DNA from: Bin5 sp009843665
GTDB lineage: Bacteria; Chloroflexota; Anaerolineae; Caldilineales; Caldilineaceae
Assembly (NCBI GenBank): GCA_965220285.1
Contig: OZ244818.1
Span: 806,001 to 870,000, forward strand
Direction of reading: 5' to 3'
DNA: 64,000 nucleotides
Shown: piece by piece, positions 1 through 8,291 of the stretch
Position numbering within the stretch: the first letter of the stretch is position 1
Layout: each line of letters opens with the position of its first letter
Notes under the pieces: generated by a model
Told to the model about the DNA's origin: nothing
What the model saw: the letters and a program-made list of their open reading frames with translations, nothing else
Database searches by the model: none
Position numbers and translations under genes: made by a program

Positions 1-517
1 CTATTCGGAAATTGGGTTGCTGGGCCTGGTAGAGTCACTGACCTGGTTTTTCAGCTATCTTCTGTGGGGAAGGACGATCGACAAGAAGGGCGGTCTATTT
101 GTTGTGCGCGCTATTTCGGCGATCTCTATCGTGACGCCGCTCACTTACATGTCGGCACAGAGCCTGTGGATGTTGATGCCGTCGGCTATTGCGCGGGGGC
201 TGGGGATGGCGGGCTTCGAGCTAGGGCGGATCAGCGCGGGCATCCAGCTTGCGGACCCGGAGAAGGTGACGGAGTATGCGGCGATCCAGTCGACGGTGGT
301 GGGGTTGCGGGGTCTGGTGGCGCCGGTTATTACGGTAGGTCTATTGCGGCTGGGGGCGCCACACAGCGCGGTATTTCTGCTGAGCGTGTTGTTTTCGGCG
401 CTGGGCTGGTACATGTTTGGCCGCGTCGAGGCGCCGACGCCGGGGGACGAGGGTTACAGCGAGCGGCAGAGGCTGCGGTACCGGTGGCCGTTCAGGCGGC
501 GGATTTCGCGGGTGTAG
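1..517 (+). CDS. MFS transporter, C-terminal part (5' truncated by window edge)
   Basis: The frame is open from the first bases, so only the C-terminal ~170 residues of a larger membrane protein are present. About five hydrophobic segments are visible. An early loop reads GRTIDKKG, the G-x-x-x-D-K-x-G type signature of the cytoplasmic loop between paired helices in Major Facilitator transporters. The tail after about residue 140 is basic and hydrophilic (RQRLRYRWPFRRR), as expected for a cytoplasmic C-terminus. The substrate cannot be told from this fragment. The next gene starts over 230 bp downstream, so this is probably the end of a transcription unit. Family call fairly confident, subfamily unknown. 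Confidence 0.7.
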   Translation, partial: YSEIGLLGLVESLTWFFSYLLWGRTIDKKGGLFVVRAISAISIVTPLTYMSAQSLWMLMPSAIARGLGMAGFELGRISAGIQLADPEKVTEYAAIQSTVVGLRGLVAPVITVGLLRLGAPHSAVFLLSVLFSALGWYMFGRVEAPTPGDEGYSERQRLRYRWPFRRRISRV

Positions 518-749
518 TTGGTTGCGGCCAAGTCAGAACATTCCTTGCAGCATTATTGCAAAAAGTGGAGCCGGCTCTCTCTGTCGTTTCGTTTGAAAAC
601 CAGCATAGTGTGAGAAATCGTGTACAATATTGGGATGTAAGGATAGGCCAACTGGCTTGACGCGCCGGTCCAAAACGCAGTTCAAGTTTATTCTTGCTCA
701 CATACCGGGAATGGGGGCAGGCAATTGTAGATGACGTGGGAGCCTCACG

Positions 750-2339
750 ATGAAAGAGTTACGCAAAAGCCACGAGACGGAAAAAGAAGACGCGAATCGG
801 CCAGATTTTCGGATTTCGGTAACGAATTTCGGGCCGGTCAAGAGTGGTCATGTGGATTTGCGACCGCTCACCGTATTTGTTGGGCCGAGCAACACGGGCA
901 AGACCTATTTCGCTATTCTGATCTATGCCTTGCACAGGATCTTGAATGGATTTCGTAGACTACCAGTCACAAACCGTTATCGATACTTCTATGTTGACCA
1001 AGCTCGTCGTACAGATAGATCAACTAGGCAAGCCACTGTAGAACAAGACTTCCAGGACGCACTCGCCAAGCTACTTAAAGAAGTGGAAAAGTTCAAGTTT
1101 TCGGATTTGCCTAAAGGAGTGCGCGACACAGTGCGGGCAGTCCTGAGACGTCGCGACGCGTTAGGTGCCGACTTTACAGCTGAACTCCAACGCTGTTTCG
1201 ATCTCGACTCTGTCTCCGATCTGATTCGAATGTCTGGAAGCACCGACATGAAAGTTTCACTTTCGGCAACCGAAGAGGGCCGTAGCCTATGGCATTTCCA
1301 AACGGATGTCTCAAATAAAGAAGTATTGACCAATGGACGAATCGGAGACGTTGTCTTGCTACCTAAAGGATTGCCGAAAGATGAAATCGGTTACCTTGGA
1401 GGCTTGGGGCAACTGATAAGAGCACAAAAAGAGAAGCGAAGTCGTGACCTATTGCTGAGAAGTCATTCCCGATTTGATGTATTTGAAGAACTCCTATTCG
1501 CCGCTTTGGGGAAATCAGACGGGCAGACACATTACTTGCCTGCCGCGCGCAGTGGCATCATGCAGAGCCACCGGGTAATCGCGAGTTCTCTGGTTGCGCG
1601 GTCTACACGGGGCGGACTAGAACCTTTTCCCGAACTCCCAACGTTTTCGGGGGTAATGACCGATTTTATGCAGCGCCTAATCCTTTACGAAGAAAGGAGT
1701 GAACGTGACGAGTCGTTGAAGGATTTGGCCAGCGCCCTTGAGCAGGAGACGCTTGGCGGACAGATAGTGACCAGAATGCCAAAGGGTGGCGGCTATCCAG
1801 AATTTGTTTATCGCCCAAAAGCGACAGAAAGAGAAATTCGCTTGACAAGGGCTTCTTCTATGGTGTCCGAACTCGCGCCCGTTGTTCTCTTTCTGCGCGG
1901 CGCCGTTTCCTCAGGTGATATGCTCATCGTCGAAGAACCAGAGGCACATCTTCATCCTGCTGCTCAGACTCAGATGGCAGGACTCATAGCGCGCCTAGTG
2001 CGCGCTGGCGTGCGAGTAGTTGTCACCACTCATAGCGATTGGTTACTTAAGGAGATAGGAAACCTCCTTCGCGAAGGGGAATTGGAAGAGCAAGCTGATT
2101 TACCAGAGAGCGAAAGTTCTCATTCATTTTCGCTCCTTCCTAGAGAAGTGGGTGTCTGGCTGTTTCGCGAAGAAGACGATTCTTCAGGTTCGACCGTGGA
2201 GGAGATTCCCTTCAACCGCAGCGAAGGAGTTGAGCCTGAGGACTACGAGGATGTGGCGGAAGCTCTCTATAACCGTTCAGCGAACTTGCAGAACCGACTC
2301 GAAGGATTAGGAAGGGGTGCAGAGCGTGAACGAGCGTGA
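750..2339 (+). CDS. SMC/OLD-like AAA family ATPase
   Basis: This 529-residue P-loop ATPase belongs to the ABC/SMC-like AAA_15/AAA_21 group. Walker A is GPSNTGKT at residues 45-52. A long charged, coil-prone insert fills roughly residues 85-330. A degenerate signature region (RASSMVSELAP, about 367-377) precedes Walker B and D-loop MLIVEEPEAHLHP (391-403), and the switch histidine is TTHSDW (H428). There is no TOPRIM domain after the ATPase core, which separates it from OLD/GajA nucleases. ATG is preceded by GGGAG at 7-8 nt. The 3' end overlaps the next gene by 23 bp, indicating translational coupling. Base composition is visibly less GC-rich than the genes on either side, suggesting horizontal acquisition. 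Such ATPases are frequent sensor or motor subunits of anti-phage systems; that role is inferred here, not shown. Confidence 0.85.
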   Translation: MKELRKSHETEKEDANRPDFRISVTNFGPVKSGHVDLRPLTVFVGPSNTGKTYFAILIYALHRILNGFRRLPVTNRYRYFYVDQARRTDRSTRQATVEQDFQDALAKLLKEVEKFKFSDLPKGVRDTVRAVLRRRDALGADFTAELQRCFDLDSVSDLIRMSGSTDMKVSLSATEEGRSLWHFQTDVSNKEVLTNGRIGDVVLLPKGLPKDEIGYLGGLGQLIRAQKEKRSRDLLLRSHSRFDVFEELLFAALGKSDGQTHYLPAARSGIMQSHRVIASSLVARSTRGGLEPFPELPTFSGVMTDFMQRLILYEERSERDESLKDLASALEQETLGGQIVTRMPKGGGYPEFVYRPKATEREIRLTRASSMVSELAPVVLFLRGAVSSGDMLIVEEPEAHLHPAAQTQMAGLIARLVRAGVRVVVTTHSDWLLKEIGNLLREGELEEQADLPESESSHSFSLLPREVGVWLFREEDDSSGSTVEEIPFNRSEGVEPEDYEDVAEALYNRSANLQNRLEGLGRGAERERA

Positions 2340-2808
2340 GGTCTTCTTTGCCATCCAATCAAATGTAGGTGAAGTAAACCTCGCAAGGTCGTATGTCAGG
2401 AGAGGTTGCCGAATGTTCTTGACGGATATACCAAGTCCGCGCGTTGTAGTGGACGCGGACTTGGCATTCGCTGCCCATAGAATAAGTGGCAATAAGTGCG
2501 ATTACATCGTTTTTCTTTTCGAGAACGGCGGGATGCTTCTCACTGTTCCAGTGGAACTTAAAGGTGAAAGCGTCGATGCATCGGAAGCGCTCGCGCAGTT
2601 GCAACAGGGAGCAAACTTCGCGGCTAGCGTCTTGCCACGGGGAGTAACATCAGTTTGCATCCCAGTCTTGATCCATAAAGGAAGAATACACGAAAAACAG
2701 AGAAAAATACTTAACAGAACCAAGATAAAGTTTTGTGGCCAAGAAATATTGATTAAAACCCAACGCTGCAAACATCCTAAGAACCTGGCTCTTGCTCTTT
2801 GGGGATAG
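2317..2808 (+). CDS. Small PD-(D/E)xK-nuclease-like partner of the AAA ATPase
   Basis: This 163-residue protein is not recognised as a named family. It starts at GTG inside the ATPase gene, with an AGGAAGG-like ribosome binding site (2309-2316). Residues 62-82 run Asp62, two hydrophobic strands, then Glu80-Leu-Lys82 in the context CDYIVFLFEN...VPVELKGE. This is the D-(X)n-ExK layout of the PD-(D/E)xK nuclease core, and it is followed by a helix carrying Gln95-Gln97. The tail is basic (KQRKILNRTKIKF). No HNH, TOPRIM or DUF4435 signature is visible. Together with the overlapping ATPase it looks like a self-contained sensor/effector pair. Nuclease assignment is inference from motif layout only; a non-catalytic regulator is also possible. 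Confidence 0.6.
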   Translation: MQSVNEREVFFAIQSNVGEVNLARSYVRRGCRMFLTDIPSPRVVVDADLAFAAHRISGNKCDYIVFLFENGGMLLTVPVELKGESVDASEALAQLQQGANFAASVLPRGVTSVCIPVLIHKGRIHEKQRKILNRTKIKFCGQEILIKTQRCKHPKNLALALWG

Positions 2809-2894
2809 ACCGTCGGGATGGATCTACCTCTTCAGCTTAGTCGAATTGACGGCCCATAAACCCCCTTTTTTAGGAACCCACAGAAAGGATATCT

Positions 2895-3995
2895 ATGAAT
2901 ACCTATCGCGCCGGATTGGTTGGTTGCGGCCGGATTGGGACACTTTGGGAGACGGACCCGCCGACGCCGCTTACGCATGCGGGCGGGGTGGCGGTTTGTG
3001 CGCAGACGGAGCTGGTGGCGGGGGCGAGCCGGGGGAACGAGCATCTGCAGGTGTTCGGGCGGATGTGGGATGTGGACGCGCTCTACCTGGACTACAGGGA
3101 GATGCTGGAGAAGGAGAAGCTGGACATCGTGTGCGTGGCGACGCATCCGGGGCTGCACCGGGACATCGTCGAGGCGGCGGTTGAGAACGGCGCGAAGGGC
3201 ATTCTGTGCGAGAAGCCGCTGGCGCTGAGCTTGGAGGACGGGGACGCGATTGTGGCGGCGTGCCGGAGCACGGGGTGTGTGCTGTCTGTTAACCATTCGC
3301 GGCGCTGGAACCCGGCTTTCATCAAGGCGAAGGAGATGCTGGATGAGGGCGCCATCGGTGATCTGATTTCGATGCTGGGCATCTGCCAGGGGGTCAAGCC
3401 GTTTCCGGCGTGGACGGCGGACGAGGAGGGGCCGCTGATCCACGACGCGGTGCACACGTTTGACTTGTTCAGGATATATGCTGGCGATGTCAAGTCGGTG
3501 ATAGGGACAGCCCACAGACGGCACCGACAGGAATTCAGGGTGGAGGATATAAGCGACGCGATCTTCAGCTTTCATTCCGGGGTGAGCGCGGTCAGTATGG
3601 CCAATGAATTGACCCGCTATGCGCGGTTCGGACTTGAGCTGCAGGGGACAGACGGCGTAATCAGCCTGGAGTATGCGGGCAACCAGTGGCTGCTGGGCGT
3701 TGATACGACGGACCACCTGAATGAGCCGGACTCTCGGATCGAGTGGTATACGCTGGAGCCGCAGCCTTTTCCGGCGATCGAGGAGGCGAGCTCGATCCAG
3801 CTGGCGGTTGAGGAGCTGGTGCGCTGTATCGAGGACGGAGGGGAACCGAGCTCGAACGGTGAGGACGGGGTGGCCTCGCTGGAGATGGTGATGGGCATCT
3901 ACGAGTCACAGCGGCAGGGGAACGTTCCGGTGGAGCTGCCGCTGGCCGACCGCTCATCGCAGTTATACATGTTGCGGGACGAAGGGCACTTCTAA
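2895..3995 (+). CDS. Gfo/Idh/MocA family oxidoreductase
   Basis: An NAD(P)-dependent sugar or inositol dehydrogenase-type protein of 366 residues, the usual length. The N-terminal Rossmann motif is GCGRIG at residues 10-15, and the family hallmark CEKP is at 105-108 with its conserved lysine. The C-terminal alpha/beta domain contains an H-D-x-x-H-T segment (LIHDAVHTFDL) that would bind the substrate. The ATG is preceded by AAAGGAT. It opens a plus-strand run with a propeller-like hydrolase, an SDR and an M81 peptidase, so a role in breakdown of an unusual sugar or sugar derivative is likely. Substrate unknown. Confidence 0.88.
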   Translation: MNTYRAGLVGCGRIGTLWETDPPTPLTHAGGVAVCAQTELVAGASRGNEHLQVFGRMWDVDALYLDYREMLEKEKLDIVCVATHPGLHRDIVEAAVENGAKGILCEKPLALSLEDGDAIVAACRSTGCVLSVNHSRRWNPAFIKAKEMLDEGAIGDLISMLGICQGVKPFPAWTADEEGPLIHDAVHTFDLFRIYAGDVKSVIGTAHRRHRQEFRVEDISDAIFSFHSGVSAVSMANELTRYARFGLELQGTDGVISLEYAGNQWLLGVDTTDHLNEPDSRIEWYTLEPQPFPAIEEASSIQLAVEELVRCIEDGGEPSSNGEDGVASLEMVMGIYESQRQGNVPVELPLADRSSQLYMLRDEGHF

Positions 3996-4025
3996 GAGAG
4001 TCTTTGCCACGAAAGAGGGTCCGAA

Positions 4026-5507
4026 ATGAAACATCTCTTTATCGACGATCACGAGGTCGAGGCGATCGACAATCTGGCGCGTAAGCTGCATCAGCCGCAA
4101 AAGTCGCGTGAAAATGTCGTGATCCGGCCGGAGTACCGCTGGGAGAACAACTCGATTCAGGTACGGACTTCGCCGGTGTGGCTGCCGGACGAAGGGATCT
4201 TCAAGATGATCTACCTGACCGGCGCGGAGGGGCTGGATCCCGAAGTCAACTTTGATGCTACGGGCGCGGCGGCCGTCGTTGAGAGGTACGCCTGTTACGC
4301 CACTTCGGAGGACGGCGTGAACTGGGAGAAGCCCTTCCTGGGCCTGTACGACTATCCTGCGCCGACTTGGCGGGGCACACCGGTTGGCTTAGAGAACAAC
4401 ATCCTGCCCAGCGCGCAAGGCATGCTGCAAGGGCCGATACACGACCCGCATGATCCGGACCCGAGCCGGCGGTTCAAAGGGTTGCGATACGGGGAGAGCG
4501 AACTGCGCTCGATGGTGTCGGGAGACTTCTTGCACTGGGAAGAGCTGGATGTTCCTTCTCTTCACAGCCATGATGAGTCGCACCTGACTTACGATGAGGC
4601 GCGCAGGCAGTTCATTGCCGCGGCCAAACGAAACGGGCCTTACGGTCGTTCCTGGCAGCTGTACACGAGCAAGAATTTCGCGGACTGGGAGGAGCACGGG
4701 CTGATCTTCCATGCGGATCAGACCGATCAGGAGAACGGTTTTGAACGGCTGCAGAAGTTCTTCGACGACCCGGCCTACCGTAGCCCAATCTACAACAGGC
4801 CGGAGGAGTGGCGTACGGACGTGTACAACTTCCCCATATTTCCGTATGAGGGGCTTTACCTGGCGACGCCGGTGATGCACCACTGGGCAGGGAAACATCC
4901 GCCGATGTATGAGAACGTTGACAGCCGTAAGTCGGTGGAACTGGCATCGAGCCGTAATTTGCTGGATTGGGAGCGGGTGGCGGGTCGGGCGCCGTTTCTG
5001 GAGCTGTCGCCGGTCAGCGACGGCGAGACGTATGATACGGGCCAGATCGTCGTTCTGAACAGGCCTGTGGAGCGGAACAACGAGCTGTGGTTCTACTATA
5101 TGGGCTTCCGGTGGCGTAATCTTTCGATTGAGGACGTCCTGAACAGGCGTTACCTCGATGGCAGCGCGATGTGTATGGCGCGGCTGCGGATGGACGGGTT
5201 CGTTTCGCTGAAGGGGGGCATCGAGTGGGGGTCGGTGCTGACGAAACCAGTTGAAGTCAGCGGCGACACGTTGCACGTGAACGCGGATTCGTGGCGGGGC
5301 CGGGTAATTGCCGAAGTGATAGATGCCGGGAGCGGGCAGGCTGTTGATGGCTACACGAAGGATGACTGTGTCCCGGTCATGATGGACAGTATTGACGAAT
5401 GCGTTCAGTGGCGGGGCGGACGGGAATTAAGGGAATTGGCTGGGCGGAATGTGCGTCTGCGTTTTCATCTGTGGCAGTCGGAGTTGTATTCCTACTGGTT
5501 CAGTTGA
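4026..5507 (+). CDS. Glycosyl hydrolase family 32/43-like beta-propeller protein
   Basis: A cytoplasmic protein of 493 residues without signal peptide. Repeated W-E and D-W-E blade motifs (LHWEELDV, FADWEEHGL, LLDWERVAG) and alternating hydrophobic strands through residues 40-380 suggest a five-bladed propeller as in the GH32/GH43/GH68 superfamily. A C-terminal beta-sandwich-like region (about 400-493) ends LRFHLWQSELYSYWFS, a pattern I associate with uncharacterised propeller proteins of Chloroflexi and Planctomycetes. I cannot place catalytic acids with confidence, so hydrolase activity is unproven. It lies 30 bp after the oxidoreductase gene with GAGGG before the ATG, so co-transcription is likely. 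Confidence 0.6.
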   Translation: MKHLFIDDHEVEAIDNLARKLHQPQKSRENVVIRPEYRWENNSIQVRTSPVWLPDEGIFKMIYLTGAEGLDPEVNFDATGAAAVVERYACYATSEDGVNWEKPFLGLYDYPAPTWRGTPVGLENNILPSAQGMLQGPIHDPHDPDPSRRFKGLRYGESELRSMVSGDFLHWEELDVPSLHSHDESHLTYDEARRQFIAAAKRNGPYGRSWQLYTSKNFADWEEHGLIFHADQTDQENGFERLQKFFDDPAYRSPIYNRPEEWRTDVYNFPIFPYEGLYLATPVMHHWAGKHPPMYENVDSRKSVELASSRNLLDWERVAGRAPFLELSPVSDGETYDTGQIVVLNRPVERNNELWFYYMGFRWRNLSIEDVLNRRYLDGSAMCMARLRMDGFVSLKGGIEWGSVLTKPVEVSGDTLHVNADSWRGRVIAEVIDAGSGQAVDGYTKDDCVPVMMDSIDECVQWRGGRELRELAGRNVRLRFHLWQSELYSYWFS

Positions 5508-5510
5508 GGG

Positions 5511-5590
5511 TTTTCCGCGAAGGGCCACGATGAACATTTCTTATCTATCCGCGAAGAGCCGCGAAGGGGCGCGAAGAAGACTTTTCAGGG
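5511..5590. repeat. Intergenic CGCGAAGG-type degenerate repeat
   Basis: Between the propeller gene and the SDR lie repeats of CGCGAAGGG, CGCGAAGAG and CGCGAAGGGGCGCGAAGAAG followed by a pyrimidine-rich CTTTTC. The same pattern recurs in three units at 51285-51425, so it is a dispersed repeat family, not chance. It carries no open frame of note and no transposase. Confidence 0.7.
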
Positions 5591-5642
5591 ATCATGCGGG
5601 TTCTTTGGTTGAAAGAAAGTGCATTAGAAATGGAGTTTTGCG

Positions 5643-6443
5643 ATGAGACGATTTGAGGGAAAGACGGCGCTGGTCACGGGCGCGTCGCTGGGGATTGGGC
5701 GAGGGATCGCGCTGTGCCTGGCGGAGGAGGGTGCCAATGTGGTGGTGAACTACCGTACTTCGGAGGCGGAAGCCCATAGCGCGGCTGAGGAGATCCGGGG
5801 GATGGGTAGTGAGGCGCTGGTGTGGCAGGCGGACGTTTCGGACCGCGACGCGATTGCGGCGATGATCCAGGGCGGGGTTGAGCGCTTTGGGCGCATTGAC
5901 GTGGCGGTGGCGAATGCGGCGGTGTCGATCCGGGAGCCGGTGGTGGAGGCGAAGTGGGAGAACGTGATGCGGACGTTTGAGGTGACGCAGTTCGGCGTTT
6001 TCCACACGTGCCAGCTGGCGGCGCAGCAGATGCTGAAGCAGCCTCTCACAGGGCGCAGCCGGGGCAAGATCGTGGTCATCAGCTCGGTGCACGAGGAGAT
6101 CGCGTTCCCCAGCAGCGGCGCATACAACATGTCGAAGGCGGCGATCAATCACCTGGGGCGGACGATGGCGGCGGAGCTGGCAGGGGACCGCATCAATGTC
6201 AACGTAATCAATCCCGGCTGGATCGATACGCCGGGTGAACGCAGCTTTTACAGCGAGGAGGAGATAGCGGAAGGCGGAAAGCGGATTCCCTGGGGGCGGA
6301 TAGGCGTGCCGGAGGATATTGGCAAGGCGGCGGCCTATCTGGCCAGCGATGATGCGGACTATGCGACCGGGTCGATATTGCGGGTTGACGGTGGGTTCGT
6401 GCACGGTCTGGTTTTGCCGGAGCCGGATGACGGCAGTGGTTAG
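5643..6443 (+). CDS. Short-chain dehydrogenase/reductase (SDR)
   Basis: A classical SDR of 266 residues. Cofactor motif TGASLGIG at residues 12-19, NAA at 91-93, catalytic Ser147/148, and Tyr161-x-x-x-Lys165 (AYNMSK). The family reduces or oxidises hydroxyl/keto groups with NAD(P)(H). The ATG follows a GGAG at suitable spacing. The stop codon TAG is embedded in the first unit of a GTGGTTA/GTGGTCA heptamer array. The position between a sugar-type oxidoreductase and an M81 peptidase suggests a catabolic operon; substrate unknown. Confidence 0.88.
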   Translation: MRRFEGKTALVTGASLGIGRGIALCLAEEGANVVVNYRTSEAEAHSAAEEIRGMGSEALVWQADVSDRDAIAAMIQGGVERFGRIDVAVANAAVSIREPVVEAKWENVMRTFEVTQFGVFHTCQLAAQQMLKQPLTGRSRGKIVVISSVHEEIAFPSSGAYNMSKAAINHLGRTMAAELAGDRINVNVINPGWIDTPGERSFYSEEEIAEGGKRIPWGRIGVPEDIGKAAAYLASDDADYATGSILRVDGGFVHGLVLPEPDDGSG

Positions 6444-6463
6444 TGGTCAGTGGTCAGTAACTG
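6435..6463. repeat. GTGGTTA/GTGGTCA heptamer array
   Basis: Three to four tandem 7-bp units of the form GTGGTYA begin at the stop codon of the SDR gene. Equivalent arrays occur at 9904-9942, 12493-12551, 29443-29487, 42636-42668 and 62285-62311. Confidence 0.75.
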
Positions 6464-6500
6464 CCTTGAGGGTGGATAGGGTTGAGGGAGGGCGTGTCGG

Positions 6501-7979
6501 ATGAGGGTTGCGACGGGTGGGCTGAGTCATGAGAGCAGTACGTTCACGCCGGTGCCGACGACGATTGAGAGTTATCGGGAGAGGTTCCTTCTTGAGGGCG
6601 ACGGGATCCTGAGTACGTTTGCGGGGACGAATACGCCGATCGGCGGCTTTATCGAGGGTGCGGAAGCGCATGACTTCGAGCTGATTCCGACGTTGTTTGG
6701 AGAACCACACCCGAGCGCGCCGACGCCGCGGCCACTGTATGATGAGTTGCTGGGGCGCATATTGGACGGGATCGCGAAGGCGATGCCGTTGGACGGCGTA
6801 CTGTTGGAACTGCACGGATCGATGTCGGTGGGGGACCTGGACGGACCCGACGGGTTGGGGGATGCGGAGGGTCATCTGCTGGCGGCGGTGCGGGAGACGG
6901 TCGGTGCGGACGTGCCGATCCTGGCGCAGCTCGACATTCACTCGAATGTATCGCGGCAGATGGTGGCGATGGCGGACGTCCTGATCGGGCGGGAGAGCTA
7001 TCCGGAGGTCGATATGTCGGCGCGCGGTCGCGAGTGCGCGGACGTGCTGGTGCGCATCGCGCGTGAGGGTCTGCGGCCGACGATGGCATTGCACCAGATT
7101 CCGATGGTCTGGGGGCTCAACCAGGTGACCGCGCACCCGCCGATGCGGGATGCTATCGCTGAACTGCACAGGATCGAGTCGATGCCGGGTGTCGTGTGCG
7201 GCTCGATCGCTACCTGCTTTTTCCTGGCTGACGTGCCGGATATGGGCGCTTCGGTGTACATCGTGACCGACGATGACCAGGCTCTGGCCCAGGAGCTGGC
7301 CGACCAGTTGGGAGAGTGGATTTATGCGCGGCGGGAGGACTGGCAGATGGAGTTGCTGCCGGCGCGTACGGCATTGGAAAGGGCGCAGACTGCAGGGCGG
7401 TACCCGATCATTCTGGCCGATTTGCATGACAACCCGGGCGGCGGTTCGCCGGGCGACAGTACGGGCGTGTTGCAGACATTCGTCGACATGCAGCTGGAGG
7501 ACGCGTGCGTGCTCTACATTGTCGACCCAGAGGCGGCGGCGCTGTGTCACGAGGCAGGTGTCGGCGCGCGGCTGGCCCTGGAGGTGGGCGGCAAGTCGTC
7601 GCCGTTGCAGGGGGAACCGGTGTCGATGGAGGTGGAGGTTGCGGCGCTGTCCGACGGGGCATTTCGGTATGACGGGCCGATGTATGCGGGATTGAGCGGG
7701 AATATGGGCCTGTCGGCGCACGTAGTACAGGATGGGATCCACGTGTTGCTCGTGAGCGGACGGGAACAGCCATTTGATACGGCTTTTGCGCGGACACTGG
7801 GCCTGGACCCGCGGCAGATGCGGTACATTGGCGTAAAATCGAGCACGCATTTTCGGGCCGCGTTTGAATCGTGGGCGGGCGCGATCTACGTGGTGGCGGA
7901 GCCGAGCGTGCACAGTCTGCGCGATCTGCCATTCCGGCGTCTCGGCCGCGACCTGTATCCGTTCACGACGGGGAGGTAA
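6501..7979 (+). CDS. M81 family metallopeptidase (MlrC-like)
   Basis: This 492-residue protein has the two-domain architecture of MlrC (microcystinase C) relatives. The N-terminal DUF1485 domain carries the SHESSTF opening motif (residues 9-15) and a LDIHSN metal-site motif near residues 149-154. The C-terminal MlrC domain carries the DNPGGGSPGDST loop near residue 312. The family contains zinc peptidases acting on linearised peptides and many uncharacterised members near sugar or amide catabolic genes; microcystin itself is unlikely to be the substrate. A GAGGGAGGG stretch precedes the ATG by about 10 nt. The gene ends 40 bp before a strong terminator. Confidence 0.85.
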   Translation: MRVATGGLSHESSTFTPVPTTIESYRERFLLEGDGILSTFAGTNTPIGGFIEGAEAHDFELIPTLFGEPHPSAPTPRPLYDELLGRILDGIAKAMPLDGVLLELHGSMSVGDLDGPDGLGDAEGHLLAAVRETVGADVPILAQLDIHSNVSRQMVAMADVLIGRESYPEVDMSARGRECADVLVRIAREGLRPTMALHQIPMVWGLNQVTAHPPMRDAIAELHRIESMPGVVCGSIATCFFLADVPDMGASVYIVTDDDQALAQELADQLGEWIYARREDWQMELLPARTALERAQTAGRYPIILADLHDNPGGGSPGDSTGVLQTFVDMQLEDACVLYIVDPEAAALCHEAGVGARLALEVGGKSSPLQGEPVSMEVEVAALSDGAFRYDGPMYAGLSGNMGLSAHVVQDGIHVLLVSGREQPFDTAFARTLGLDPRQMRYIGVKSSTHFRAAFESWAGAIYVVAEPSVHSLRDLPFRRLGRDLYPFTTGR

Positions 7980-8019
7980 TGGTTCTCATTTGAGGACAGA
8001 CGAGAAAGAAGGGACGGGG

Positions 8020-8051
8020 TGGGAGGCGCGGCTGCGTCTCCCATTTTTTTT
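8020..8051 (+). terminator. Rho-independent terminator after the M81 peptidase gene
   Basis: A near-perfect stem TGGGAGGCGC / GCGTCTCCCA (one G-U pair) closes a GGCT tetraloop and is followed by eight T residues. It closes the plus-strand cluster that ends at 7979. Confidence 0.85.
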
Positions 8052-8088
8052 GTTTGTGCCGCCTTCTTTTGAGAATTACGGAGGAGAG

Positions 8089-8161
8089 CGCCCCCGGTAG
8101 GAGTCGAACCTACGGCCAAAGGTTTAGGAAACCTCTGCTCTATCCTCTGAGCTACGGGGGC
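8089..8161 (-). tRNA. tRNA-Arg (anticodon CCT)
   Basis: The minus strand folds as a full cloverleaf: acceptor GCCCCCG/CGGGGGC, D-stem GCTC/GAGC, anticodon stem GAGGT/ACCTT around loop TTCCTAA, T-arm GTAGG-TTCGACT-CCTAC. The anticodon CCT reads AGG (Arg). The discriminator is G and CCA is not encoded. Confidence 0.95.
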
Positions 8162-8185
8162 AGGAAAGGCTGCACACGCTAGGAG

Positions 8186-8214
8186 ACGATAGCACAAAGC
8201 CGCGGTCAGGTCAA
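8186..8214 (-). promoter_or_regulatory. Sigma-70-type promoter of tRNA-Arg
   Basis: On the minus strand TTGACC is followed after exactly 17 nt by TATCGT, ending 25 bp upstream of the mature tRNA 5' end. Box quality, spacing and position all fit a tRNA promoter. Confidence 0.6.
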
Positions 8215-8291
8215 AGGAAGCGGCGGAAATTGGTGGTGGGGCTCTTAGGGGGTCGTTTGGGGGAAGGGCAAGGTGGCGTGTTGGGCGGCGC

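Noticed and set aside
750..2808. Identification as Gabija, PARIS or Septu
   Set aside because: No TOPRIM, UvrD-like or HNH motif is present; the small protein has a D...ExK layout instead.
6447..7913. Long minus-strand frame (488 codons) opposite the M81 gene, and similar long antisense frames opposite other GC-rich genes
   Set aside because: Composition is low-complexity Arg/His/Pro typical of antisense to GC-rich coding sequence; the plus-strand gene has clear family motifs.
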